In this document: positions 53,497 through 62,627 of the stretch, in pieces | Position numbering within the stretch: position 1 is the stretch's first letter | How the letters are laid out: each line of letters begins with the position of its first letter | Origin: an uncultured Ruminococcus sp. | Lineage (GTDB): Bacteria > Bacillota > Clostridia > Lachnospirales > Lachnospiraceae | Length of the DNA stretch: 64,000 bases | Assembly (NCBI GenBank): GCA_904377845.1 | Contig: CAJFGR010000010.1 | Coordinates: 1 to 64,000, forward strand | Reading direction: 5' to 3' | Program-made: the position numbers and the translations under genes | Notes under the pieces: generated by a model | Databases searched by the model: none | What the model was told of the DNA's origin: nothing | Seen by the model: the letters and a program-made list of their open reading frames with translations, nothing else

Positions 53497-54495
53497 ATGA
53501 ATACATTTTATATGGAGCTAAAGAATGCTTTGGAATGTTCAGAAGGCGATATCTGGGCGGAGACTGTTCTGACAGGAGATCGCGCCGGAGAAAAGCAGCT
53601 GCTTGTAAATCCTGAGAAAGACAGGACGGGAAGCAATGAGAGAGTTTTCAGGGAGCGGATCAGGCGCACGCCTAAACTGATCATCTGCGGGGCGGGGCAC
53701 GTGTCTATGCCCATCATACGTATGGGAAAGATGCTGGGCTTTATTGTCACTGTCATAGAAGACCGTCCGAAGTTCTCGGACAATGCGAGGGCAGCAGGGG
53801 CGGATCAGGTCTTCTGCCTGCCATTTCAGGAAGGCCTGGCGGATATCCCGGGAGACTCCGACTCATGGTTTGTGATTGTGACGAGAGGACACAGGTACGA
53901 TACCGAGTGCCTTGAGTCTATATTGCAGAAGCGCTATGCTTACGTGGGGATGATGGGCAGCAGGCGCCGGACGGCGATCGTAAAAGACCAGCTTGAGGAA
54001 AAGGGGATAAGCCGTGAAGTATTGGACTCTGTCCACACACCGATCGGATTGAAGATCGGGGCGGAAACGCCGGAGGAGATCGCCGTGTCAGTCATGGCTG
54101 AGATCATACAGGTAAAGAACGCCCGGAGTGAAGAGGGCGGCGGAAAAGCAGGCGGCTATTCCGATGAAATGCTCTCCTGTATTCTCGGCACGGAAAGCGA
54201 CAGGGAAAATATCGGGGTTCAGAAGAAGGTTCTGGCGACGATCATTTCCCGCAAAGGCTCTGCACCCCGCAGCGTGGGCACGAAGATGCTTATTCTTGAA
54301 GACGGAACAACCGTGGATACGATCGGCGGCGGATGCGTGGAGAGTGAGATCATACAGAAAGCTCTCCTCATGATGCGTACGGATATGCCGGATTTTCAGA
54401 TCTGCACAGTGGATATGACGGCTGATCAGGCAGAAGATGAGGGAATGGTATGCGGCGGAGTTGTGGAAGTCATGCTGGAGAGGGTAACAGTTTAG
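53497..54495 (+). CDS. XdhC/CoxI family molybdenum-hydroxylase maturation protein
   Basis: 332-residue protein thought to bind and sulfurate the molybdenum cofactor and insert it into xanthine dehydrogenase-type enzymes. Domain order is the reverse of the classical XdhC: the Rossmann-like XdhC_C domain comes first (LIICGAGHVSMPIIRMGKMLGFIVTVIEDRP; VIVTRGHRYDTECL; YVGMMGSRRR), and the CoxI/XdhC_N domain comes last (VLATIISRKGSAPRSVGTKMLIL, DTIGGGCVESEI). Such order occurs in anaerobic, often selenium-dependent, hydroxylase systems. It sits just before the guanine riboswitch and purine genes. AGGGAGGAAAG precedes ATG 53497. Confidence 0.9.
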   Translation: MNTFYMELKNALECSEGDIWAETVLTGDRAGEKQLLVNPEKDRTGSNERVFRERIRRTPKLIICGAGHVSMPIIRMGKMLGFIVTVIEDRPKFSDNARAAGADQVFCLPFQEGLADIPGDSDSWFVIVTRGHRYDTECLESILQKRYAYVGMMGSRRRTAIVKDQLEEKGISREVLDSVHTPIGLKIGAETPEEIAVSVMAEIIQVKNARSEEGGGKAGGYSDEMLSCILGTESDRENIGVQKKVLATIISRKGSAPRSVGTKMLILEDGTTVDTIGGGCVESEIIQKALLMMRTDMPDFQICTVDMTADQAEDEGMVCGGVVEVMLERVTV

Positions 54496-54536
54496 CCTGT
54501 GCTATTCAGAAAACCAGATAAATTTTCATCAATTGA

Positions 54537-54565
54537 TTGACACATATTTCGACCGGTGTTACCAT
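54537..54565 (+). promoter_or_regulatory. promoter of the guanine deaminase operon
   Basis: TTGACA (54537-54542), 17-base spacer, TACCAT (54560-54565), leading into the purine riboswitch about 20 bases later. Confidence 0.65.
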
Positions 54566-54589
54566 ATTTACATAGAAAAAACATCGCGT

Positions 54590-54653
54590 ACTTATATAGG
54601 TTCATAATCGGGTGAACGTCTCTACCAGCCGCCGGAAACGGCTGACTATAAGT
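54590..54653 (+). promoter_or_regulatory. purine riboswitch, guanine class
   Basis: Three-way junction aptamer: P1 ACTTATA/TATAAGT (54590-54596 with 54647-54653), P2 GTTCAT/GTGAAC, P3 AGCCG/CGGCT, J2/3 with TCTCTACC and J3/1 GACTAT. The base at the specificity position (54646, equivalent to C74) is C, which pairs with guanine-type ligands; the junction residues equivalent to U22, A23, U47, U51 and A52 are present. A stem-loop (54653-54685, 9 bp, no T-run) follows immediately and shares the last P1 base, then the guaD ribosome binding site. The output mode cannot be read with certainty: the lack of a T-run argues against simple intrinsic termination. Confidence 0.9.
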
Positions 54654-54706
54654 ATGCCGGAGAGATGGGCACATCATCCGGTATATGAGAGAGGAGGCAA
54701 GACTTG

Positions 54707-55990
54707 ATGAATGAATCTATTTTTATTTTAAAAGGAAATATTATCTACAGTAAAAGCCAGACAGAGTTTGCTATTTGCGAACATGGATATCTTGTCTGTA
54801 AAGACGGCAGAGTGGACGGGATTTATCAGACACTGCCGTTCAGGCTGGGAGGCAATCCGATCCGGGATTACGGCGATTGTCTTATCATCCCGGGACTTGT
54901 GGATCTTCATATCCATGCGCCGCAGTATTCCTACCGGGGACTTGGGATGGATATGGAACTTCTGGAGTGGCTTGAGGTAAATACGTTCCCGGAGGAGGCT
55001 AAATTCGAAGAAACTGATTATGCGGAGAAGTCCTACTGGATCTTTACGGAGAATCTTAAGAACAGTGCTACGACGAGAGCCTGTATCTTTGCCACGGTGC
55101 ACCGTCCGGCAACACTTCTTCTTATGGATTTGCTGGAGAAGAGCGGACTTGACACCTATGTGGGCAAAGTAAATATGGACCGCAACTGTCCGGATTATAT
55201 CTGTGAGGAGACGCAGGAGTCGGCAGATGAGACGCTGGAGTGGATCAAGGATGTAAACCATCGAAAATACAAGAATACAAAGCCAATTCTTACACCGCGG
55301 TTCACGCCGAGCTGTACGGATGAACTGATGGAAGAACTGAAGAAACTGCAGATGCGCTATGCTCTGCCTGTACAGTCACATTTGTCGGAAAATCCGGGTG
55401 AGATTGAGTGGGTAAAAGAACTCTGTCCGTGGTCGGAATTCTATGGAGATGTGTATGACCGGTTCGGACTGTTCGGAGCTGACTGCCCGACCATTATGGC
55501 GCACTGCGTATACAGCGGCGATGAAGAGATCGCACGGATGAAAGAGAACGGTGTGTTTGTCGCTCATTGCCCGGAGTCCAATATGAATGTGTCATCCGGA
55601 ATCGCTCCGGTCAGGAAATTCCTTGAAGAAGGTCTGCACGTGGGAATCGGAAGTGATGTGGCAGGCGGCTCCACGGAAAATCTGTTCCGCGCCATGGCTC
55701 ATGCCGTACAGTCGTCAAAACTGCGGTGGAGATTACAGGATAACAGTCTGGAAGCGCTGACCGCTGAGGAAGTGTTCTATATGGCTACAAAAGGCGGCGG
55801 AGAGTTTTTCGGAAAAGTGGGAAGTTTTGAGCCGGGATATGAGTTTGACGCGGTAGTGCTGGATGACAGCCGTCTGAAGCATCCGCAGCCGCTTGATATC
55901 AGGAGCCGGCTGGAACGTATGATATATCTGGCGGACGAACGGGAGATCAGGGCCAAATACGTAAAAGGGAAAGAAATCAGTCTGCCGTAA
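54707..55990 (+). CDS. guaD: guanine deaminase (amidohydrolase)
   Basis: 427-residue zinc amidohydrolase converting guanine to xanthine. Motifs: PGLVDLHIHAPQYSYRG (HxH metal site, typical guanine deaminase), VQSHLSENPGEIEWV (substrate/metal His), MAHCVYSGDEEI, GVFVAHCPESNMNVSSG and GIGSDVAGGSTENLF (metal Asp). ATG 54707 has GAGAGGAGG upstream (TTG 54704 is the alternative). First gene after the guanine riboswitch and followed at once by xanthine dehydrogenase genes, so the product xanthine is passed on in the same pathway. Confidence 0.92.
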   Translation: MNESIFILKGNIIYSKSQTEFAICEHGYLVCKDGRVDGIYQTLPFRLGGNPIRDYGDCLIIPGLVDLHIHAPQYSYRGLGMDMELLEWLEVNTFPEEAKFEETDYAEKSYWIFTENLKNSATTRACIFATVHRPATLLLMDLLEKSGLDTYVGKVNMDRNCPDYICEETQESADETLEWIKDVNHRKYKNTKPILTPRFTPSCTDELMEELKKLQMRYALPVQSHLSENPGEIEWVKELCPWSEFYGDVYDRFGLFGADCPTIMAHCVYSGDEEIARMKENGVFVAHCPESNMNVSSGIAPVRKFLEEGLHVGIGSDVAGGSTENLFRAMAHAVQSSKLRWRLQDNSLEALTAEEVFYMATKGGGEFFGKVGSFEPGYEFDAVVLDDSRLKHPQPLDIRSRLERMIYLADEREIRAKYVKGKEISLP

Positions 55991-56010
55991 GTGTAACGGA
56001 GGTGAAAAAT

Positions 56011-58344
56011 ATGGAGGAGAAAGGCTATGTAACTGGTAAAAATCATACGAGCGAGAGGGAACATATAGTCGGCAGGAGTGTGAAGCGCGTAGATGCATTT
56101 GAGAAAGTGACCGGACGGGCAAAGTATACGGATGATCTGTGCGATAAAAATGCCTATGTGGCAAAGGTACTGCACTCGACGATCGCACACGGATATGTGA
56201 AGTGCATTGACACATCCGAAGCGGAAAAGATTCCGGGAGTGGTGAAGATCGTTACCTGTTTCGATGTCCCGAAATATTATTATCCCACGGCAGGACATCC
56301 ATGGTCCACGGAGGAGGCGCATCAGGACGTCGCAGACCGGCTGCTGCTGGTGGAGCACGTTCGGTTCTACGGGGATGACGTGGCAGCCGTGGTCGCGGAA
56401 AACGAGGTGGCGGCCGCGCAGGCTGTTAGGGCGATTAAAGTAGAATATGAAGAACTGCCTTTCGTGCTCGACGTACACAAGGCTATGGAGGACGGAGCAC
56501 CGCAGCTCCATGAAAAGTACCCTCACAATATTCTCAAGCACACATCAATACGCAACGGCGACTATGAAGCGGCTGTCAAAGAACCGGGGCTGATAAAGGT
56601 GGAGGGATGGTATCAGACGCCTACTGTCCAGCACTGCCATATTGAAAATCCGGTCTGTTATGCATATATGGAACAGGGGCGGATCGTGGTTGTGACCTCC
56701 ACACAGCTTCCCCATATCTGCCGGAGAGTTGTCGGACAGGCGCTGGGCATCCCGTGGGGAAAGGTAAGAGTGATCAAGCCTTATATCGGCGGCGGGTTCG
56801 GCAACAAGCAGGATATTCTGTATGAACCTCTCTGCGCATATCTCTGTACACAGGTGGGCGGCAGGACGGTGAAGATCGATACATCCAGAGAAGAGACGTT
56901 TGTGTCGACACGTGTGCGCCATGCCATTCATTTCCATATTATTTCTTATGTGCGTCCGGACGGAACTTTTGCAGCGCGTAAGTTCGAGAGCTGGTCAGAT
57001 CAGGGGGCATATGCATCCCACGGGCACAGTATTGCGGCGAAAGGAATGGGCTGCTTCCCGCAGCTGTATCCATGCCCCAATATCGAAGCAGATACATATA
57101 CAGTATTTACAAATAAATCGGTCTCCGGCGCTATGAGAGGATACGGGATTCCACAGGCGATGTTCGCTATGGAGAGCCACACAGAAGATGTGGCAAGGGC
57201 GATCAGCATGGACCCCTATGAGTTCCGTATGAAAAATGTGATGCCGAAAGGCTTTAAGGACGGATTCTCGAAAAATGTAAATTATTATGATTCTTTCCGG
57301 GAATGTATGGAAAAAGGACGCAAAGAGTTCGACTATGACAGACGGAAAGAAAAATATGCTCATCAGACCGGCGATATACGGCGCGGCGTGGGAATGGCGG
57401 TTTTCTGGTACAATACCGGTGTATGGCCGATCTCCCTTGAGACGTCCGCCTGCCGTATGGTGCTCAATCAGGACGGCAGCATTCAGGTGCAGGTAGGTGA
57501 GACGGAGATCGGACAGGGAGCGGACACTGCATTTGCCCAGATGGCGGCAGAGACACTCGGTATTCCTTTTGAGATGGTCCACGTAGTCTCATCGCAGGAC
57601 ACAGATGTGACGCCGTTCGGAACCGGAGCGTATGCGTCCAGACAGACCTATATGGCAGGATTTTCCATTCGTCAGACCGGAGAACTGCTGAAAGAAAAGA
57701 TCATTGAGACGGCGCATGAATTAACACGACAAATGAAAGAAAATCTGGATATTGTAAACGGGAATATTGTCAGAACGACGGACGGAGAGATTCTTATGTC
57801 ACTGGGTGAACTGGCAACAGAGAAGCTGTACAGTCTGACGAACAACGGGCATCTCACGGCAGAGAGCAGTTACCAGATCAAGAATAATGCATATTCATTC
57901 GGATGTACCTTTGCGGAAGTAGAGGTAGATATACCCGGGTGCAGGGCGCAGGTGACAGATATTCTGAATGTTCACGACTGCGGACGCCTGATCAATCCGG
58001 CGCTTGCCGAAGCACAGGTGCACGGCGGTATGAGTATGGCGATCGGATATGCCCTGTCGGAAAAGATGCTCTATGATGAGAGAACCGGAAGACCGCTCAA
58101 CAATAATCTTCTTGATTATAAGCTTTCCACATTTATGGATCATCCGGATCTTCACGCTTCATTTGTTGAGAACTATGAGCCCACCAGCGCATACGGGACG
58201 AAAGCGCTGGGAGAGCCGCCGACCTGTTCACCGGCTCCGGCGATCCGCAATGCCATCCTGCAGGCGACCGGCGTTGCGCTTAATGAGATACCGATGAGAC
58301 CCCATCTGCTGTTTGAGAAGTTTACAGAGGCGGGGCTGCTCTGA
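56011..58344 (+). CDS. xdhA: xanthine dehydrogenase molybdenum-binding subunit
   Basis: 777-residue large subunit of a molybdenum hydroxylase. The N-terminal a/b hammerhead domain (VGRSVKRVDAFEKVTGRAKYTDDL), the molybdopterin-binding segments (YIGGGFGNKQD, SGAMRGYGIPQ, VGETEIGQGADTAFAQ, GAYASRQTYMAG) and the catalytic glutamate near the C-terminus (KALGEPPTCSPAPAIRNA) are present. It acts on purine rings: xanthine/hypoxanthine to uric acid, or the reverse or related steps in anaerobic purine degradation. ATG 56011 has CGGAGGTG upstream. It follows guaD by 20 bases and precedes the FAD/Fe-S subunit by 22 bases. Confidence 0.93.
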   Translation: MEEKGYVTGKNHTSEREHIVGRSVKRVDAFEKVTGRAKYTDDLCDKNAYVAKVLHSTIAHGYVKCIDTSEAEKIPGVVKIVTCFDVPKYYYPTAGHPWSTEEAHQDVADRLLLVEHVRFYGDDVAAVVAENEVAAAQAVRAIKVEYEELPFVLDVHKAMEDGAPQLHEKYPHNILKHTSIRNGDYEAAVKEPGLIKVEGWYQTPTVQHCHIENPVCYAYMEQGRIVVVTSTQLPHICRRVVGQALGIPWGKVRVIKPYIGGGFGNKQDILYEPLCAYLCTQVGGRTVKIDTSREETFVSTRVRHAIHFHIISYVRPDGTFAARKFESWSDQGAYASHGHSIAAKGMGCFPQLYPCPNIEADTYTVFTNKSVSGAMRGYGIPQAMFAMESHTEDVARAISMDPYEFRMKNVMPKGFKDGFSKNVNYYDSFRECMEKGRKEFDYDRRKEKYAHQTGDIRRGVGMAVFWYNTGVWPISLETSACRMVLNQDGSIQVQVGETEIGQGADTAFAQMAAETLGIPFEMVHVVSSQDTDVTPFGTGAYASRQTYMAGFSIRQTGELLKEKIIETAHELTRQMKENLDIVNGNIVRTTDGEILMSLGELATEKLYSLTNNGHLTAESSYQIKNNAYSFGCTFAEVEVDIPGCRAQVTDILNVHDCGRLINPALAEAQVHGGMSMAIGYALSEKMLYDERTGRPLNNNLLDYKLSTFMDHPDLHASFVENYEPTSAYGTKALGEPPTCSPAPAIRNAILQATGVALNEIPMRPHLLFEKFTEAGLL

Positions 58345-58366
58345 CACGGAAAAGAGGTGGAAGATT

Positions 58367-59848
58367 ATGTATGATATGAAGGCATTGCATGAGGCAAAGA
58401 GTGTGGACGATGCGGTCAGACTGCTTCAGGAGTATCCGCAGGCGCAGGTCATTGCAGGCGGAAGCGATGTGCTCGTCCAGATGAGAGAAGGAAAGCGCGC
58501 AGGTGCAGAGCTGGTGAGTATATACGGGCTGGATGAGCTGCGCGGTGTGACTATAGAAGAGGATGGAACCATACGGATCGGATCTCTGACCAGTTTCTCA
58601 CACATTACGAAAGACCCGATCATCCAGAAATATATCAACGTTCTCGGCGAAGCCGTAGATACGGTAGGCGGACCCCAGATACGAAATATCGGAACCATCG
58701 GAGGGAATACCTGTAACGGTGTGACATCAGCAGACTCGGCGTCCACCCTGTTTGCGTGGGATGCAGTGATCGAGCTGACAGGTCCGGACGGGATCAGAAG
58801 GATTCCTATCAAAGCCTTTTATATCAAGGCGGGAAAAGTAGACTTAAGACCCGGCGAGATACAGACTGCTATCCTGATCCCGAGAGAAGCATATGAAGGA
58901 TACGAAGGCCATTATATTAAATACGCAATGAGAAATGCTATGGATATTGCGACTCTGGGATGTTCTGTAAATGTAAAACTTTCTGATGACAAGAAAACAT
59001 TTACAGATATCCGCATTGCATACGGTGTGGCCGGACCTGTTCCCATGCGTGCCGTCCATGCAGAGGCAGCAGGAAGAGGGCTTAAGGTGACAGAGGAGAA
59101 CATCGAGAAGATCGGAGATACAGTACTCGAGGATGTAACGCCCCGCGACAGTTGGAGAGCAAGCAAGGCATTCCGGGAGCATATCTCTAAACTTTTGTGC
59201 AAGAGAGCGCTGAGAGAAGCGGTCAGAAGGGCAGGCGGAATGACGGTGGAACAAGCCCCGGCAGTTTCGAACAGCAGGACGGTCGAGACCTTGGAGAAGA
59301 AAGAACAGACGGATGTGTCATCAGGAGCGTCCCGCAATACGATCATGACGGATTCTGAGAGCGGAAAGCAGTATAAACTCGTCCGCTGCCGCATCAACGG
59401 TGTGGAGCGTGAGACCATGGTGGATGTCAGAGCGTCCCTCACGGATATGCTGCGGAATGATTATTCCCTGACCAGCGTCAAGAAAGGCTGCGAGGTGGGA
59501 GAGTGCGGCGCCTGCAACGTGATGATCGATGGAGAGTGTTACAATTCCTGTATCTATCTGGCGGTGTGGGCAGACGGTAAAGAAATCCGTACTGTAGAAG
59601 GACTAATGGGACCGAACGGCGAGCTCTCAGACATTCAGCAGGCATTTATCGATGAGGCGGCAGTGCAGTGCGGTTTCTGTACGCCGGGCGTGATCATGAG
59701 TGCTGTAGAGATTCTTGAGAGCGGAAAAGAATACACAAGAGATGAGCTGAGAAAGCTGCTCTCAGGACATCTGTGCAGATGCACAGGGTATGAAAATATC
59801 CTGAATGCCGTGGAGAAGACGATGAAGAAGCGGCTTGGGAAACTGTAA
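58367..59848 (+). CDS. xdhBC: xanthine dehydrogenase fused FAD-binding and [2Fe-2S] subunit
   Basis: 493-residue fusion of two subunits that are often separate. Residues 1 to about 290 form the FAD-binding domain (YPQAQVIAGGSDVLVQMREG, GGPQIRNIGTIGGNTCNGVTSADS). A 45-residue linker leads to the two-[2Fe-2S] ferredoxin part: KKGCEVGECGACNVMIDGECYNSC (plant-type cluster) and QCGFCTPGVIMSAVEIL...GHLCRCTGYENI (helical cluster). All eight cluster cysteines are visible. Electrons pass from the molybdenum subunit through these to FAD. GAGGTGG lies before ATG 58367. A long terminator follows. Confidence 0.93.
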   Translation: MYDMKALHEAKSVDDAVRLLQEYPQAQVIAGGSDVLVQMREGKRAGAELVSIYGLDELRGVTIEEDGTIRIGSLTSFSHITKDPIIQKYINVLGEAVDTVGGPQIRNIGTIGGNTCNGVTSADSASTLFAWDAVIELTGPDGIRRIPIKAFYIKAGKVDLRPGEIQTAILIPREAYEGYEGHYIKYAMRNAMDIATLGCSVNVKLSDDKKTFTDIRIAYGVAGPVPMRAVHAEAAGRGLKVTEENIEKIGDTVLEDVTPRDSWRASKAFREHISKLLCKRALREAVRRAGGMTVEQAPAVSNSRTVETLEKKEQTDVSSGASRNTIMTDSESGKQYKLVRCRINGVERETMVDVRASLTDMLRNDYSLTSVKKGCEVGECGACNVMIDGECYNSCIYLAVWADGKEIRTVEGLMGPNGELSDIQQAFIDEAAVQCGFCTPGVIMSAVEILESGKEYTRDELRKLLSGHLCRCTGYENILNAVEKTMKKRLGKL

Positions 59849-59852
59849 ATAA

Positions 59853-59910
59853 ATGAGGACATCCGCTCAGTACATGGCATAACTGTCGGATGTCCTCATT
59901 TTATATTTTT
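59853..59910 (+). terminator. terminator between convergent purine operons
   Basis: Perfect 13-bp stem (59853-59865 with 59887-59899) followed by TTTTATATTTTT. It separates the plus-strand xdh operon from the minus-strand arcC end. Confidence 0.9.
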
Positions 59911-59932
59911 AGGAGATTGCTAGCTATCTGTT

Positions 59933-60877
59933 TTAAAGATGGATTCTTGTGCCGGTCTTGCCGAGTATTCCGTCTTTTGCTTTCTCAAGCAGCGTGATTA
60001 GCGCCTGTCTTCCCGGTTTGGATTCTGCGAAATCTACGGCTGCCTGAACTTTCGGAAGCATGGAACCCGGTGCGAAATGCCCTTCGTCTATGTACTGCTT
60101 CGCCTCGGCAACTGTGATGTCGTCCAGCCATTTTTCATCCGGCTTTCCGTAATTGATCGCAACTTTTTCAACGGCAGTCAGAATGATAAGGAAATCAGCG
60201 TCCAGCTCTTTTGCCATCAGGCAGCTCGCGAAGTCCTTGTCAATGACAGCGCTGGCGCCTTTTAAGTGATTGCCCTGACGTGTGACGGGGATACCGCCTC
60301 CGCCGCAGGCGATGACTACGTCGCCGGAGTCCACCATATTGCGGATCGTTCCGATCTCAATGATCTCCTGCGGTTTCGGGGATGCAACCACACGGCGGTA
60401 GCCGCGGCCTGCATCTTCTTTCATGATGTAGTCATATTTCTCGGTCATGATATCAGCCTGTTCCTTTGTCATAAAGCGGCCGATGGGTTTGGACGGGTGG
60501 TCAAATGCCGGGTCATCGGGATCGACACGCACCTGTGTGATCATGGTAGCCACCGGAATATCCGTGATCCCTCTGTTTAAGAGCTCTTCGCGGAGTGCAT
60601 TCTGCAGGTCATATCCGATATATGCCTGGCTCATGGCAACACAGACAGACAACGGTGTGTTCGGCTGATGCGGATCCTCGTGTGTGAGGGCGATCATAGC
60701 GTTGTTGACCATGCCCACCTGAGGTCCGTTTCCGTGAGCAACCACGACCTCGCATCCCTCCTGTATCAGATCGACGATAGCGCGGGAAGTGATCTTAACG
60801 GCCTTCATCTGCTCCGGCAGAGTATTGCCGAGGGCATTCCCGCCCAGGGCAATAACGATACGTTTTTTCTTTTCCAT
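59933..60877 (-). CDS. arcC: carbamate kinase
   Basis: 314-residue amino-acid-kinase-family enzyme; makes ATP and carbamate from carbamoyl phosphate and ADP. Family marks: IVIALGGNALGN at the N-terminus, VAHGNGPQVGMVNNAMI, DPDDPAFDHPSKPIGRFMTKEQAD, VIACGGGGIPV and VIDKDFASCLMAKELDADFLIILTAVE. In this cluster its carbamoyl phosphate would come from YgeW rather than from the arginine deiminase pathway. AGGAGGCAG stands before ATG 60877. Last gene of the minus-strand operon within the window. Confidence 0.95.
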   Translation of the reverse strand: MEKKKRIVIALGGNALGNTLPEQMKAVKITSRAIVDLIQEGCEVVVAHGNGPQVGMVNNAMIALTHEDPHQPNTPLSVCVAMSQAYIGYDLQNALREELLNRGITDIPVATMITQVRVDPDDPAFDHPSKPIGRFMTKEQADIMTEKYDYIMKEDAGRGYRRVVASPKPQEIIEIGTIRNMVDSGDVVIACGGGGIPVTRQGNHLKGASAVIDKDFASCLMAKELDADFLIILTAVEKVAINYGKPDEKWLDDITVAEAKQYIDEGHFAPGSMLPKVQAAVDFAESKPGRQALITLLEKAKDGILGKTGTRIHL

Positions 60878-60894
60878 AAACTGCCTCCTTGGGA

Positions 60895-61278
60895 TCAGCC
60901 CTCTTTTACAGCGGCGATGGCCTCTACCTCGCAGAGCACTCCCTTCGGAAGAGCTTTGACAGCGACGCAGGAGCGTGCCGGTTTGCCGGTGAAGTATTTC
61001 GCATAGATTTCATTGAATGCTGCAAAGTCAGCCATATCTGCGAGGAAGCAGGTTGTCTTTACAACGTCTGTAAATGCAGCTCCCTGACTTTCCAGAAGAG
61101 CGCCTACATTTTTCATAACCTGTTCCGCCTGCTCTTCAATAGTAGTACCGACTACTTCACCTGTCTCCGGTGAGAGCGGGATCTGGCCTGAGAAAAATGC
61201 GATTCCGTTTAGGACGATTCCCTGTGAGTACGGTCCGATTGCTGCAGGTGCGTTTTTTGTGTCAACATATTTTAACAT
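60895..61278 (-). CDS. ridA: RidA family protein (enamine/imine deaminase)
   Basis: 127-residue YjgF/YER057c/UK114 protein. It contains KNAPAAIGPYSQGIVLNG, GQIPLSPETGEVV, QVMKNVGALLESQGAAFTDVVKTTCFLADM and the arginine-containing PARSCVAVKALPKGVLCEVEAIA, complete for the active family. In this setting it would hydrolyse reactive enamines released when diaminopropionate or ureido intermediates are deaminated (inference). AGGAGG precedes ATG 61278. Same operon as ygeW and arcC. Confidence 0.93.
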   Translation of the reverse strand: MLKYVDTKNAPAAIGPYSQGIVLNGIAFFSGQIPLSPETGEVVGTTIEEQAEQVMKNVGALLESQGAAFTDVVKTTCFLADMADFAAFNEIYAKYFTGKPARSCVAVKALPKGVLCEVEAIAAVKEG

Positions 61279-61362
61279 GATGTAAATACCTCCTGATGAT
61301 TCTTTTTTAGATTAGTAACTGTTCAGTCCGTTCAGCCTGCGCCATTCGTAAAGCTGCAATTT

Positions 61363-62556
61363 CTATTTGAAAACTCTCGGTGTTGCTTTTTCTTCCAGTT
61401 TCTTGAGGATGTCAGCCGGATCTGCGAATTTTGCAAGGAAGATCATAGCTGCGATGATGTACGGTTTGTAGCTTGCCTCTTTGTAGAGCGGATCTCTGTA
61501 GCGGTCGAATACGCTTGCGTCAACTTCGCCTTCCTCACAGCTTACGCCTGTGATGTCAGCCGGCAGACAGTGCATATAGAGAGCTTTGCCGTCTTTTGTA
61601 GTCTTCATCAGTTCCTCTGTACAAGCCCAGTCTTTGTGCTGTGCATTCTGTGCGAGGAGCTCTTTCTCCAGCTCTTTGATGCCCTCGAAGTCGCCGTTCC
61701 CGTAGAGCTCTGTGCGTTTCTCCATAGCTGCGAACGGAGCCCAGCTCTTCGGATATACGATATCGGCGTCTTTGAATGCCTCTGCCATATTGTTTGTCTT
61801 TGTAAATGTACCGCCGGATTTCTTTGCGTTTTCGGCAGCGACAGCTTCAACCTCCGGGAATACCTCGTATCCTTCCGGATGTGCCAGCACAACGTCCATT
61901 CCGAAACGTGTCATTAGTCCGATGATTCCCTGGGGAACGGAGAGCGGTTTGCCGTAGGACGGAGAGTAAGCCCATGACATGGCGATCTTCTTGCCTTTCA
62001 GGTTCTCGACTCCGCCGAACTCATGGATGATGTGGAGCATATCAGCCATGGCCTGTGTCGGGTGGTCGATGTCGCACTGCAGGTTGACAAGCGTCGGTTT
62101 CTGCTCAAGGATGCCGTCTTTGTTTCCCTGTGTCACGGCGTCAACAACTTCGTGCATATAAGCGTTTCCTTTGCCGATGTACATATCGTCGCGGATACCG
62201 ATAACGTCAGCCATGAAAGAGATCATGTTTGCTGTCTCGCGGACGGTCTCGCCGTGTGCAACCTGGGATTTCCCTTCGTCCAGATCCTGAACCTCAAGAC
62301 CTAACAGGTTACATGCGGATGCAAATGAGAAACGTGTACGCGTGGAGTTGTCGCGGAACAGTGAGATTCCGAGGCCGCTCTCGAAAACTTTTGTAGAGAT
62401 ATTGTTTTCTCTCATGTAGCGGAGAGCATCGGCTACTGTAAATACAGCTTCCAGCTCATCGTCTGTCTTCTCCCATGTGAGGAAGAAGTCTCCGTTGTAC
62501 ATATCCTTAAAGTTCAGGGCGTTCAGTTTGTCGATATAATCCTGTAAAGTTTTCAT
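61363..62556 (-). CDS. ygeW: knotted carbamoyltransferase YgeW
   Basis: 397-residue aspartate/ornithine carbamoyltransferase homolog. The carbamoyl-phosphate site is FRDNSTRTRFSF, followed by HPTQAMADMLHI and HCLPAD near the C-terminus; the TTKDGKALYMHCLPADI region and length match the YgeW group. The true substrate is not ornithine or aspartate; YgeW is proposed to work in reverse on ureido products of purine breakdown, giving 2,3-diaminopropionate and carbamoyl phosphate. GGAGGACAAA lies before ATG 62556. Cotranscribed with ygeY upstream and ridA-arcC downstream. Confidence 0.93.
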   Translation of the reverse strand: MKTLQDYIDKLNALNFKDMYNGDFFLTWEKTDDELEAVFTVADALRYMRENNISTKVFESGLGISLFRDNSTRTRFSFASACNLLGLEVQDLDEGKSQVAHGETVRETANMISFMADVIGIRDDMYIGKGNAYMHEVVDAVTQGNKDGILEQKPTLVNLQCDIDHPTQAMADMLHIIHEFGGVENLKGKKIAMSWAYSPSYGKPLSVPQGIIGLMTRFGMDVVLAHPEGYEVFPEVEAVAAENAKKSGGTFTKTNNMAEAFKDADIVYPKSWAPFAAMEKRTELYGNGDFEGIKELEKELLAQNAQHKDWACTEELMKTTKDGKALYMHCLPADITGVSCEEGEVDASVFDRYRDPLYKEASYKPYIIAAMIFLAKFADPADILKKLEEKATPRVFK

Positions 62557-62627
62557 TCTTTATTTGTCCTCCTTGATATAAATGAAATTAAAATTACTTC
62601 CTGAAAATTATAACAGTTTAACCCATG

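Noticed and set aside
59933..60877. Arginine deiminase pathway from arcC
   Set aside because: No arcA or true ornithine carbamoyltransferase nearby; the carbamoyltransferase next to it is of the YgeW type linked to purine degradation.
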